From Singulisphaera acidiphila DSM 18658 (lineage in GTDB: Bacteria > Planctomycetota > Planctomycetia > Isosphaerales > Isosphaeraceae), in assembly GCF_000242455.2 (NCBI RefSeq), contig NC_019892.1, forward strand, positions 3,596,001 through 3,660,000: a stretch of 64,000 bases of DNA. The letters run 5' to 3'. Positions 8,844-17,416 of this stretch are shown here, piece after piece; position 1 is the stretch's first letter; the number at the start of each line of letters is the position of its first letter. The position numbers and the translations under genes are program-made. The notes under the pieces were generated by a model that did no database searches, was not told where the DNA came from, and worked only from the letters and a program-made list of their open reading frames with translations.

Positions 8844-9124
8844 CGAATAATCCCTCGTCGACGTTGATGTCGCAATGGCCCTGGCCATTTGTCGCGTTCA
8901 TCATAATGAGAGGTCCATCGGCACGCCATGATTTGGGTTGTCCCGATCGTGGCGAGTTGGCCTTGGCCATCGTCGCGCTTCGGATTATGATGCCCGCCGC
9001 GCCGAGGCTCCTGTCGACTCGGCTCGCGACGATCGACCTATTGGCTCCGTCATCTCGGTTTACGTCTCCTCTTTCGACAATTCCATTAACGCTCTAGCGT
9101 CTGTTGAATTAAGGCGGAACGGTC

Positions 9125-9814
9125 ATGGACGGCACGTTACCGACTCATTGCGCATGGAATCGGCTGGCGATGGCAGCGACCTTACTGGTTGCGGCCGGGC
9201 TCGCCGGGTGCTCGGGATTCAACGGCACCACCGCGGCGTCGTTCTTGCGGAAGGTCCGCGAAGACCCGGACCCCAATACCCGCTACATCGCCTATAACAA
9301 GCTCGCCTCGCCTCTCTGCTACGACACCGAAGAGCAGAAGAAGGAGGCGGTGGCCACTCTGGTCAACAAGCTCGAGCACGGTAAAGAGCCCGTGGCCACC
9401 CGCGCGGTCATTTGCCGGACGCTGGGCGAGCTCCACGATCCCGGAGCGCGTGAGGCATTGATCAAGGCCGTCAGCGACAACGAAGGATTGGTCCGTTCGC
9501 AGGCCTGCCGAGCGCTCGGCCAGGTCGGCCAACCCGAGGATGCGACGATTCTCTCGCGGGTCATGACCGTGGACACACTGGAAGATTGCCGGATCGCCGC
9601 GATCGAAGGGCTCGGTGAACTGAAGGCGAAAGACCCGAGGATCGCCGAGGTGCTGGTGACGGGGATGGAACACGCGGATCCTGCGATCCGACTTGCCTCG
9701 CTCAATGCGCTCCGGAAGATCACCGGCAAAGATCTCGGCGTCGATCCCGGCCCTTGGCAAAAAGAACTGTTGCCTCAGAAGACTGCGGCAAAGCCAGCTT
9801 CGACCACGCGATGA
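9125..9814 (+). CDS. HEAT-repeat lipoprotein
   Basis: The 229-aa protein has an N-terminal hydrophobic segment ending in a lipobox, VAAGLAGC, so it is probably anchored to a membrane by its Cys. The rest is about four HEAT/PBS-lyase-like repeats (EPVATRAVICRTLGELHDP; EGLVRSQACRALGQVGQP; EDCRIAAIEGLGELKAKDP; PAIRLASLNALRKITGKD). Such proteins are scaffolds, and no enzymatic residue is visible. AAGGCGG lies 7 nt before the ATG. It is divergent from the asparaginase gene across about 280 nt that should hold both promoters. Confidence 0.8.
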   Translation: MDGTLPTHCAWNRLAMAATLLVAAGLAGCSGFNGTTAASFLRKVREDPDPNTRYIAYNKLASPLCYDTEEQKKEAVATLVNKLEHGKEPVATRAVICRTLGELHDPGAREALIKAVSDNEGLVRSQACRALGQVGQPEDATILSRVMTVDTLEDCRIAAIEGLGELKAKDPRIAEVLVTGMEHADPAIRLASLNALRKITGKDLGVDPGPWQKELLPQKTAAKPASTTR

Positions 9815-9973
9815 ATCCTCGTCATCTCATCTCGCTCATCGGCTCCAGGCGACATGGCCAGAACGCACCGCGGCGTGCGATAATCAGCCGGAGGCGAACC
9901 TCGAATTCCCGCGTTGTGTCGCTGGAGGATCGGGTCGTGCGGGCTGAGATGACGTGGGGCGCCGCGAGGGGTC

Positions 9974-12055
9974 ATGGACACACACACGCTAGAGCTGCTG
10001 GAATTCGATAAGGTTCGCGCGTTGGTCGCCAAGCGCGCCGCCTGCTCGCTGGGCAAAGAGCGGGCCTGGCGCATGGAACCGAGCCGTGATCCGGGTGAGA
10101 TCCGCAACCGGCAGGCACTCACGACCGAGATGCTCGAGGCCCTCTCCAGTGGCCTGACTCCTCCGTTTGGTGGCCTGCACGACATCCGGCCCCAGGTCCG
10201 TCGCGCCCAGATCGGCGCCATGCTCGACGCCGAGGAACTGGCCCAGGCCGTTGAAACGCTACGGGCGATCGGCCACCTCAACCAATGGCTCAGCCGGATC
10301 GGCGAGGAGTTCCCCCGACTCGGCGGACTCAAGCAAGAGGTCGGCGAATTCTCCGGGGTCGTCAATGCAATCGAAGGTTGCCTCGACAGCCGAGGGAACG
10401 TCCTCGATACCGCCAGCCGTAAGCTCTCGGCCTTGAGGCGTGAGATCGGGCAGGTCGAGGAGAAGATTCAAGAGACCCTCCGGAGGATGCTCCGCTCGAA
10501 CGAGATCAAGCGCATCCTCCGCTTTCCGAACTTCACGATGGTGGGCCACCACTACGTCCTACCGATCGCCAAGGAGCATCGTGGCGAAATCCAAGGTTCC
10601 GTCCACCGGACCAGTGCCAGCAACGAGACGGTCTACATCGAGCCCCAGGCGATCGCCGAACATTCCGCCCAACTCTCTTTCATTCGCGCCCGCGAAGCGA
10701 AAGAGATTCGCCGGATCCTTCGCTGGCTGAGCGCGCAGCTCGGGCAGGTCGCCGAATCGGCACTGGGCAGCCTGGAAACGCTCGGCGAGCTCGACCTGAT
10801 CCATGCGCGAGGACGTTACAGTCTCGACGGCCGCATGACGCCGCCCGACTTCAACGAGGAAGGGAAGCTGGCGCTTCGCGGCGCACGGCATCCGCTCCTC
10901 GAAGCCTTCTTCCGAGGCGACACAGCACCTCCTCGTGTGCCCGAGCCGCCGCGTGAGGCCCCGACCGAAGCCGACGAGTCCCCTCCGGCGATCGTAGGCT
11001 CGCAAGAGCCAAGGACCGTCGTTCCCATCGACGTCCACCTTGGTCTTCAGTTTCAGACCCTGGTCGTGACCGGCCCGAATACCGGGGGCAAGACGGTCGC
11101 GATCAAGACCGTCGGGCTCCTGGCGATCATGGCACAGGCAGGCTTGCACATCCCTGCACATCAAGGATCGCAGCTCCCTGTTTTCGACGAGGTGCTTGCG
11201 GACATTGGCGACGAGCAGAGCCTGGAGCAATCGCTCTCCACCTTTTCGTCCCACGTCCGGCGCGTGACCGAGATCCTCGCGCGGGCCAGCTCCAAATCGC
11301 TCGTGTTGCTGGACGAGATGGGAGCAGGGACCGACCCGGCCGAAGGAGCCGCACTCGGCCGTGCGATCCTCGACGAGATCGACAGCATCGGCGCCCGCGC
11401 GATCGTGACCACTCACCTCGGCGATCTAAAGACCTACGCCTTCTCGAATCCTCGCGTCGAGAATGCCGCGGTCGAGTTCGACCTGGAAACGTTGCGACCC
11501 CGCTATCGCCTTCATATCGGTGATATCGGCCAATCGAACGCCTTGCAGATTGCGAGGCGACTCAGCCTTCCCGAACACATCGTCGCACGCGCGGCGAAGT
11601 ATCTGGCGCAAGGGCGAGGCCAGGACCTCCCCGAACTGGAGATCCTTCAGAAGCTTCGCAAAGACGCCGAGGAAGCGCGCCAGGCCGCGTTGACCGCCCA
11701 ATCCGAGGCGGAGCGCACTCGGGAAGCGCTCAACCAAAGGCTGACCGACCTGCAACGCCAAGCGGAAAACGACGAGCGGCTCGCCGATGCCAGGGCCCGG
11801 CTCCAGCCTGGCGATCGGGTCGTCGTCCCCAAGTTCGGCTACGATCGACCCGGCCGCGTCGTCAAGCTGGACGCCCGTAAGAAGACGGCCGTGGTGGCTA
11901 TCGGCCAGATGCAGTGGGACGTCGCGATTAGCGATCTGATCCCTCAAACCATGCGCACACCGGAAGTCGCGGCCCCCGCCAACAAGCCCAAGGCAGGCGC
12001 AAACAAGAACGCCCCCCGTCTCGAAGACTTTGCGGACGAATCGTCATCCCGATAA
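9974..12055 (+). CDS. mutS2: MutS2 family ATPase without Smr domain
   Basis: MutS2 proteins are MutS-related ATPases that act on recombination intermediates or collided ribosomes. The 693-aa product begins MDTHTLELLEFDKV and has the lever/clamp domains (about 30-300), Walker A TGPNTGGKTVAIKT (about 365), Walker B LVLLDEMGAGTDPAEG (about 444), the H-loop TTHLGDLK, a coiled coil (about 540-595) and a KOW-like segment LQPGDRVVVPKFG. It ends in a lysine/proline-rich tail. The C-terminal Smr nuclease domain of typical MutS2 (about 780 aa) is absent, and no HGxGTG motif follows before the stop. Confidence 0.9.
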   Translation: MDTHTLELLEFDKVRALVAKRAACSLGKERAWRMEPSRDPGEIRNRQALTTEMLEALSSGLTPPFGGLHDIRPQVRRAQIGAMLDAEELAQAVETLRAIGHLNQWLSRIGEEFPRLGGLKQEVGEFSGVVNAIEGCLDSRGNVLDTASRKLSALRREIGQVEEKIQETLRRMLRSNEIKRILRFPNFTMVGHHYVLPIAKEHRGEIQGSVHRTSASNETVYIEPQAIAEHSAQLSFIRAREAKEIRRILRWLSAQLGQVAESALGSLETLGELDLIHARGRYSLDGRMTPPDFNEEGKLALRGARHPLLEAFFRGDTAPPRVPEPPREAPTEADESPPAIVGSQEPRTVVPIDVHLGLQFQTLVVTGPNTGGKTVAIKTVGLLAIMAQAGLHIPAHQGSQLPVFDEVLADIGDEQSLEQSLSTFSSHVRRVTEILARASSKSLVLLDEMGAGTDPAEGAALGRAILDEIDSIGARAIVTTHLGDLKTYAFSNPRVENAAVEFDLETLRPRYRLHIGDIGQSNALQIARRLSLPEHIVARAAKYLAQGRGQDLPELEILQKLRKDAEEARQAALTAQSEAERTREALNQRLTDLQRQAENDERLADARARLQPGDRVVVPKFGYDRPGRVVKLDARKKTAVVAIGQMQWDVAISDLIPQTMRTPEVAAPANKPKAGANKNAPRLEDFADESSSR

Positions 12056-12074
12056 CACTCAAGGACTTCGACGC

Positions 12075-12109
12075 CGCTTCCCTCGCCGCTGAGAACGGAG
12101 AGGGGAGCG
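12075..12109. terminator. Hairpin between convergent mutS2 and glgB
   Basis: CGCTTCCCTC (12075-12084) pairs with GAGGGGAGCG (12100-12109) at 9 of 10 positions, 15-nt loop. It lies between two converging genes, so it may terminate both; there is no T-run. Confidence 0.35.
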
Positions 12110-12128
12110 ACGTGCTTTTCCTTGGCGG

Positions 12129-14390
12129 TCATGAAGCCGTTGGCATCTTGAGGAACAAGACGCCCATGGGAGGAATGCGCAACGAAAGGTGGTAAGGCCG
12201 TCCCGCGTGGGACTCGTGTCTGGCCCAGACGCCCCCTTGGTTGCCGACGTTCGAACCGCCGTAGCGTTGAGAGTCGGTATTGAGAATCTCGCGATAGAAG
12301 CCGCCGCTGGGGACGCCGACCCGATAGTCCTCGCGGACGACGGGCGTGAAGTTACAGACCACAACGATCGAGTCGCCTGGGTCCTTCGCGGAGCGGAGGA
12401 AGGCGAGGACGCTATTCTCCCAGTCGTGAAGCTCGAGCCACTCAAACCCTTGCCACTCGAAATCAACCTCATACAAGGCAGGGTCGGAACGATACATCGC
12501 GTTCAGGTCGCTGACAAGGTTCTTGATCCCTTGATGGTCGGGCCACTGGAGCAGATGCCAGTCGATGCTGGTATCGTGGCCCCACTCGCGCCACTGGGCA
12601 ATCTCATCCCCCATGAAGAGGAGCTTCTTCCCAGGGTGGCCGTACATATAGCCGTAGAGGAGCCGCAGGTTGGCAAACTTCTGCCAGAGATCGCCGGGCA
12701 TCTTGTCGAGCAACGACCCCTTGCCGTGAACCACCTCGTCGTGCGAGAGCGGGAGCAGAAAGTTTTCGTTGAACGCGTAGATCATGCTGAAGGTCAACGC
12801 CCCGTGCTCGTACTTGCGAAAGACGGGGTCTTTTGACATATACTCAAGCGTATCGTTCATCCAGCCCATGTTCCACTTGAGGCTGAAGCCGAGCCCCCCG
12901 AGGTAGGTTGGCCGCGAGACCCCCGACCAGCTCGTCGACTCCTCGGCGATGGTCAAGACTCCCGGGTGCTCAGCGTGGCAAAGCTCGTTGAGCCGTTTGA
13001 TGAAGTCGATCGCCTCGAGGTTCTCGTTACCGCCGTGGATGTTGGGGACCCACTCGCCCGGCTTTCGCGAATAGTCGAGGTAGAGCATCGACGCGACGGC
13101 ATCCACCCGCAAACCATCGATGTGATAGCGCTCGAGCCAGAACAGGGCATTGCCGAGCAGGAAGTTGCGCACCTCGGGGCGGCCGTAATTGAAGATCTTC
13201 GTGCCCCAGTCGCGATGCTCGCCGAGCCGCGGGTCTTCATGCTCGTAGAGGTGAGTGCCGTCGAAGAAGCCGAGCCCATGGACGTCGCGCGGGAAGTGCG
13301 CGGGGACCCAGTCGAGAATCACCCCGATCCCATGACGGTGGAGCGTGTCGATGAAGTAGGCGAAATCATCGGGAGTCCCAAATCGCGACGTCGGCGCAAA
13401 ATACCCAACCGGCTGATACCCCCAACTGCCGTCGAACGGATGCTCATTAATCGGCATGAGTTCGATATGGGTAAAATTCGTCTCCTTGAGATGCTCGACC
13501 AACTGGTCGGCAAGTTCCCGATAGGTGAGGAAGCGATTCCCCTCTTCGGTTTTCCGCTTCCAGGAACCGAGATGAACCTCGTAGATGGCGAGCGGACTCT
13601 GAAGGCTTTGGGCTTTTTGTCGGTCCCGCATCCAGTCGTCATCGTGCCAATCGAAGCGGGTCACATCCCAGACGACCGACGCGGTCTCCGGGCGCAACTC
13701 GGCGGAGAATCCGTACGGGTCCGACTTCTTCACCAGATAGCCTTGGACCTGGCTCTTGATCTCGAACTTATAGACTTCGCCCTGGGAGAGCTCGGGGATG
13801 AAAATCTCCCAGATGCCGGTGGCGCCACAACTCCGCATCGGATGGCGGCGGCCGTCCCAGTGATTGAAGTTGCCGATCACGCTCACGCGCTCGGCATTGG
13901 GAGCCCAGACCGCGAAGTGGACCCCCGCGACCCCTTCGTGCTGGCGAAGGTGTGCGCCCAACCGCTCAAAGTTCCGGTAGTGCGTCCCCTCACCCAGAAG
14001 ATGGAGGTCGAAATCACTGAGGACCGGGGCAAACTGGTAGGGGTCGACGAACTCCCAACTGAATCCCTCATGGCTCTCAACGGCCAGGCGATAGGGGAAG
14101 GGGGCCGTCTGCGTCGGAAAGAGGGCGACGTAAAACCCGTCGGGGTGAATCGACTCCATGGGCACGCGAACGCCAGGCTCGCCCCCCGACAGATCGACAA
14201 CCCAGGCACGTTTCGCTTCGGGCAGGAAGGCGCGAATCACGCGTGCCGTCGAGGTCCCTTCTTTGAGTTCATGCGAACCGAGAACGGAGAACGGAGCCCA
14301 GTGATTGGCGTGGACGATCCGGTTCAGGTCATCCACCGACGTGCTCGGTGTCTTCACACTCTTCACGGCCATGCTCGTGAGCTCGCTCAT
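12129..14390 (-). CDS. glgB: 1,4-alpha-glucan branching enzyme GlgB
   Basis: Introduces alpha-1,6 branches into glycogen. The 753-aa protein has the long-form GlgB layout: an N-terminal beta-sandwich (about 20-110), a CBM48 domain (HFAVWAPNAERVSVIGNFN), the GH13 barrel with GLRVDAVASMLY (nucleophile Asp), AEESTSWSG (acid/base Glu) and LSHDEVVHGKGSL (third carboxylate), then a C-terminal all-beta domain. I chose the ATG at 14388-14390 (MSELTSMAVKSV) because the open frame upstream has no GlgB similarity. It forms a glycogen toolkit with malQ (48,305) and the amylo-1,6-glucosidase-like gene (27,880), though they are far apart. Confidence 0.95.
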   Translation of the reverse strand: MSELTSMAVKSVKTPSTSVDDLNRIVHANHWAPFSVLGSHELKEGTSTARVIRAFLPEAKRAWVVDLSGGEPGVRVPMESIHPDGFYVALFPTQTAPFPYRLAVESHEGFSWEFVDPYQFAPVLSDFDLHLLGEGTHYRNFERLGAHLRQHEGVAGVHFAVWAPNAERVSVIGNFNHWDGRRHPMRSCGATGIWEIFIPELSQGEVYKFEIKSQVQGYLVKKSDPYGFSAELRPETASVVWDVTRFDWHDDDWMRDRQKAQSLQSPLAIYEVHLGSWKRKTEEGNRFLTYRELADQLVEHLKETNFTHIELMPINEHPFDGSWGYQPVGYFAPTSRFGTPDDFAYFIDTLHRHGIGVILDWVPAHFPRDVHGLGFFDGTHLYEHEDPRLGEHRDWGTKIFNYGRPEVRNFLLGNALFWLERYHIDGLRVDAVASMLYLDYSRKPGEWVPNIHGGNENLEAIDFIKRLNELCHAEHPGVLTIAEESTSWSGVSRPTYLGGLGFSLKWNMGWMNDTLEYMSKDPVFRKYEHGALTFSMIYAFNENFLLPLSHDEVVHGKGSLLDKMPGDLWQKFANLRLLYGYMYGHPGKKLLFMGDEIAQWREWGHDTSIDWHLLQWPDHQGIKNLVSDLNAMYRSDPALYEVDFEWQGFEWLELHDWENSVLAFLRSAKDPGDSIVVVCNFTPVVREDYRVGVPSGGFYREILNTDSQRYGGSNVGNQGGVWARHESHAGRPYHLSLRIPPMGVLFLKMPTAS

Positions 14391-14654
14391 GTTTCGCCAG
14401 TCGAAATGGGGAGTTCTGTAACCAAACCTTAGCGACGAGAGCGTAGAGGTGCAACCGCCATGCCCGGATGATCTTGATCCTCGTCGCGGAGGCGGGAATG
14501 CGCCTCGCCAAGTGCGCCAAGTCAGCCCCAAGTCCGAGAAAATCCAGGGGAGTACCCAGGATCTCGTGAACCGAGGATTTCTGCGAGGAAGGATCGACCG
14601 CGACCATCCTCCAGGCTTCGCTGCGCAGGCCATCGACAAGTCGAATCGAGTCGA

Positions 14655-15839
14655 TCAGCGTGGGGTCGGTCCCGCAGGCCGCTTGGAGGAAGGTAAGACC
14701 ACCTCCGCAATCAAAGGGAGGTGATCCGAGCCGCAGTCGGAGCCGACCCAGCATCGTGTGAAAGTCCAGTGCGGGCTGGCGAGGAGGTGGTCGATCCGGA
14801 ACCAAGGGGTCCGAGAAGGACGCGTGTAGCCATAGCCGAGCCCAGCGTCCTCGAAGCCAAACCGAAAGACTGACCGCAGTGTCGCCATCGACGAGTCGTC
14901 GGAGGGCATGTTGAAATCACCACCGACCAGGATGGGAATGTTTCCTGACTCGCTCAGGCAGGTGACAACCCGGCCAAGTTGCGCCCGCCACCATTGGACC
15001 TGGACCGGCAACCGGGACAGATCTCCTTCGAGGACGCCGTTCAGCCCGGGCCTGATCGTGGGCAAGTGGGCCGTGGCGAGCACGAATTCCTGGCCTTGCG
15101 GTGTTCGAACCCGGACCCGATCAAGCTGGGCGGAGTACAGTCCATCCTTTGTTGACTGATCTTTCAACGACTCCAGATTGGCGACGATCGGGTAGCGGCT
15201 CGCCAACCGCTTTGATTGATCCCGATACCAACCCCGAGTCAGGTAAGCTGCGAACGCGGAATTGACCTCGACGTTCTCCTGCAAGCAGATGAAATCGATC
15301 CGCTCCCGTTCGATCATCTGAATCAGACGACGGGAATCGATCGGGCCAGGGCTCAGGTTGTAGGTCAGAATCCGAAACGGGGTGCCCTCGACTTGAGGAC
15401 CCCAGAATCGGGCCGTCGAAAACGAGAACCCCATCAAGGGACCGGCGACGACCAGGCCGATCGTCCCTTGCAAAATCCAGTGCGACGGCTTCCGCCGTAA
15501 ACCGCTGGCCACCGCCAGCGCGACGACCGGGCCCAGGTAAAGCCAACGCGGCACGAACAGCAAAATCGCCACACCCCACCAATCTTCACCGACCCAGAAG
15601 ATGAGTGCGAGGATCGTCAGGACGAACACCGCGTACATCCAGGTCGCCAACACGATCCAACGTCCGCGACGAGAGGGGGGCGTCGCGCGATCCGCCACAG
15701 CCGTCGCGGTGGCAGCTTCCGACCTCGAGCCGCCGCATCCCAAGCATTGCCTCAGGTACGGACGAGCGGGGTTCGGCGTCCCGCACGTTGCGCAACGCCA
15801 GAACGGGTCGGAGGTCGTCGGGCGAGAACTCTCAGTCAT
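14655..15839 (-). CDS. Membrane-anchored endonuclease/exonuclease/phosphatase-fold protein with zinc finger
   Basis: The 394-aa product has three parts. Residues about 12-38 carry two CxxC pairs (WRCATCG and QCLGCGG) like a RanBP2 or zinc-ribbon finger. Two or three hydrophobic segments follow (about 58-130). The C-terminal part is an EEP (DNase I/inositol phosphatase) domain with LQENVEV (metal Glu), GGDFNMPSDD and GSDHLPLIAEV (catalytic Asp-His). The active-site residues look intact, so it is probably a phosphodiesterase or phosphatase facing away from the zinc finger. The substrate is unknown. The ATG at 15837-15839 starts MTESSRPTTSDPFW. Confidence 0.8.
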   Translation of the reverse strand: MTESSRPTTSDPFWRCATCGTPNPARPYLRQCLGCGGSRSEAATATAVADRATPPSRRGRWIVLATWMYAVFVLTILALIFWVGEDWWGVAILLFVPRWLYLGPVVALAVASGLRRKPSHWILQGTIGLVVAGPLMGFSFSTARFWGPQVEGTPFRILTYNLSPGPIDSRRLIQMIERERIDFICLQENVEVNSAFAAYLTRGWYRDQSKRLASRYPIVANLESLKDQSTKDGLYSAQLDRVRVRTPQGQEFVLATAHLPTIRPGLNGVLEGDLSRLPVQVQWWRAQLGRVVTCLSESGNIPILVGGDFNMPSDDSSMATLRSVFRFGFEDAGLGYGYTRPSRTPWFRIDHLLASPHWTFTRCWVGSDCGSDHLPLIAEVVLPSSKRPAGPTPR

Positions 15840-16261
15840 CGTGATCCTCAACGCACAGTCCGTCCCGGCTCGCGATCGTCCACCGGGTCCAGTCAGTCCA
15901 TCGCGTTGTACGCTCGCGCACGAATCCCAAAAAAGTGGGGGGATCACATCGCGCGAAGCAACAGCACCAGGCGACCACTCACAAGAGGCGCGAGCCAAGT
16001 GATGCAGCCACTTGGAGGCTTTAGGATTGAGCCGCCTTTGGCAAACGGCCGAGGAGTCCGATCACGCTCCCGATCCGGCAACTCCACGGACTTTTGGATC
16101 CTCTCAGTGTCCAGGGACTAATAATTGGCGTATTATACGCGAAGAGCCACTCTCGAGGAATGCGAGGGGGTTCTCCCATGAAGCCCTCAAGGACACGACG
16201 AGGCGATCGGAGGGACCACGGCACAACGTGCGCCGTGATGGGTTCAAAGGAGTTGCGGCCG

Positions 16262-17377
16262 ATGAGTGCGGTCCTGATCGTCGACGATAGCCCGGCCGAT
16301 CGGGCCCTGTTCCGAATCTTATTAAGCCGCGCCGGCCACACTGTCCACGAGGTGGCCCGGGGAGGGGACGCGTTGGTCAAGGCGCGGGAGGTCCGTCCGC
16401 ACGCCATCGTGCTCGACGTGAACCTTCCCGACATGGACGGCCATTCGGTCTGCCGCGCAATCCGCGCTGACCCCGAGGTCGCGGGCGTGCCGGTGCTCAT
16501 GCTCACCGTGCGCGACAACGACAACGACGTCCTGACCGGCCTCAATGCCGGTGCCGACGACTATGTCACCAAAGACTCGCCGGGGGAGATTTTCCTCGCC
16601 CGAATCAGTCGCCTCATCCAGTATCGCCAGATGGCGACCGTGGCAGCGCTCAACGAAAACCTGGTCCAGGTGGGACGGCTGCTGGCCGGGATCGTCCACG
16701 AAATCCGCGGGCCGCTCTCGGTCATTCGCGGCAGCGCAGAGCTGATGAAGTATCAGCTCAAGCCGGACGACCCCTACCTGCAATGGCTCGACCCAATTCT
16801 CCGGAACGCGCAGGTCCTCCAGGTCCGGCTCGAACACCTGATGGCGACCGTTCGAAGCGGCCCGCCGATGGTCGTGTTGGTCGACTTACCTCCCCTCGTT
16901 CGCGAGTCGGCCGACCTGTTCCTCAAGGGATCCGACCCGCGAGGGAGCCAGGTCGGCATCGAAACGATCGTTCCCAATCGGGTCCCCCCGGTGCGTGCCG
17001 ATGCCGGTCGGCTGTTGCAGGTCTTTCTCAACCTGCTCGGCAACGCGTACGAAGCCATCCTGGCGTCGGGAGAGGGGGGACAGATCACTGTCCGCGTCGA
17101 GCCCGTCTGCGACCAAGGGGTGGAGTGGGTAAGGGTCGAGATCTGCGACAACGGACCAGGGATCCCCGAGGCCTTGCTGGGGAGGATCTTCGAACCGTTC
17201 TTCACCACGAAGGAAACGGGGAGCGGGTATGGGCTGTACCTCGCCTCGGAGATCCTCAAAGAGCAAGGGGGGCGGCTCACGGCATCCAACCTTCCGGGCG
17301 GGGGGGCCTGTTTCGCCGTCTGGCTGCCCCAGGCCAGTCTCCCCGCGTCGATCCGAAGCGGGCAGGGGGATTCGTAG
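16262..17377 (+). CDS. Hybrid response regulator-histidine kinase (REC-HisKA-HATPase)
   Basis: The 371-aa protein has an N-terminal receiver (phospho-acceptor Asp52 in LDVNLPDMDG, Lys104 in YVTKDS) directly followed by a kinase core: H-box AGIVHEIRGPLSVIRG with His146, N-box NLLGNAYEAI, G1 box CDNGPGIPEA and G2 box GSGYGLYLA. There is no membrane segment, so it is cytosolic and its activity is probably gated by phosphorylation of its own receiver. The ATG at 16262 begins MSAVLIVDDSPADR; longer forms add 56 residues without domain character. A PAS kinase and a single-domain regulator follow, suggesting one signalling operon. Confidence 0.88.
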   Translation: MSAVLIVDDSPADRALFRILLSRAGHTVHEVARGGDALVKAREVRPHAIVLDVNLPDMDGHSVCRAIRADPEVAGVPVLMLTVRDNDNDVLTGLNAGADDYVTKDSPGEIFLARISRLIQYRQMATVAALNENLVQVGRLLAGIVHEIRGPLSVIRGSAELMKYQLKPDDPYLQWLDPILRNAQVLQVRLEHLMATVRSGPPMVVLVDLPPLVRESADLFLKGSDPRGSQVGIETIVPNRVPPVRADAGRLLQVFLNLLGNAYEAILASGEGGQITVRVEPVCDQGVEWVRVEICDNGPGIPEALLGRIFEPFFTTKETGSGYGLYLASEILKEQGGRLTASNLPGGGACFAVWLPQASLPASIRSGQGDS

Positions 17378-17416
17378 CAGCCCCCTTTTGTTTGATTTGT
17401 CTCCGAGAGCCGATCC

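Noticed and set aside
12966..14432. 488-codon plus-strand open frame
   Set aside because: Antisense to glgB, whose catalytic motifs are intact on the minus strand.
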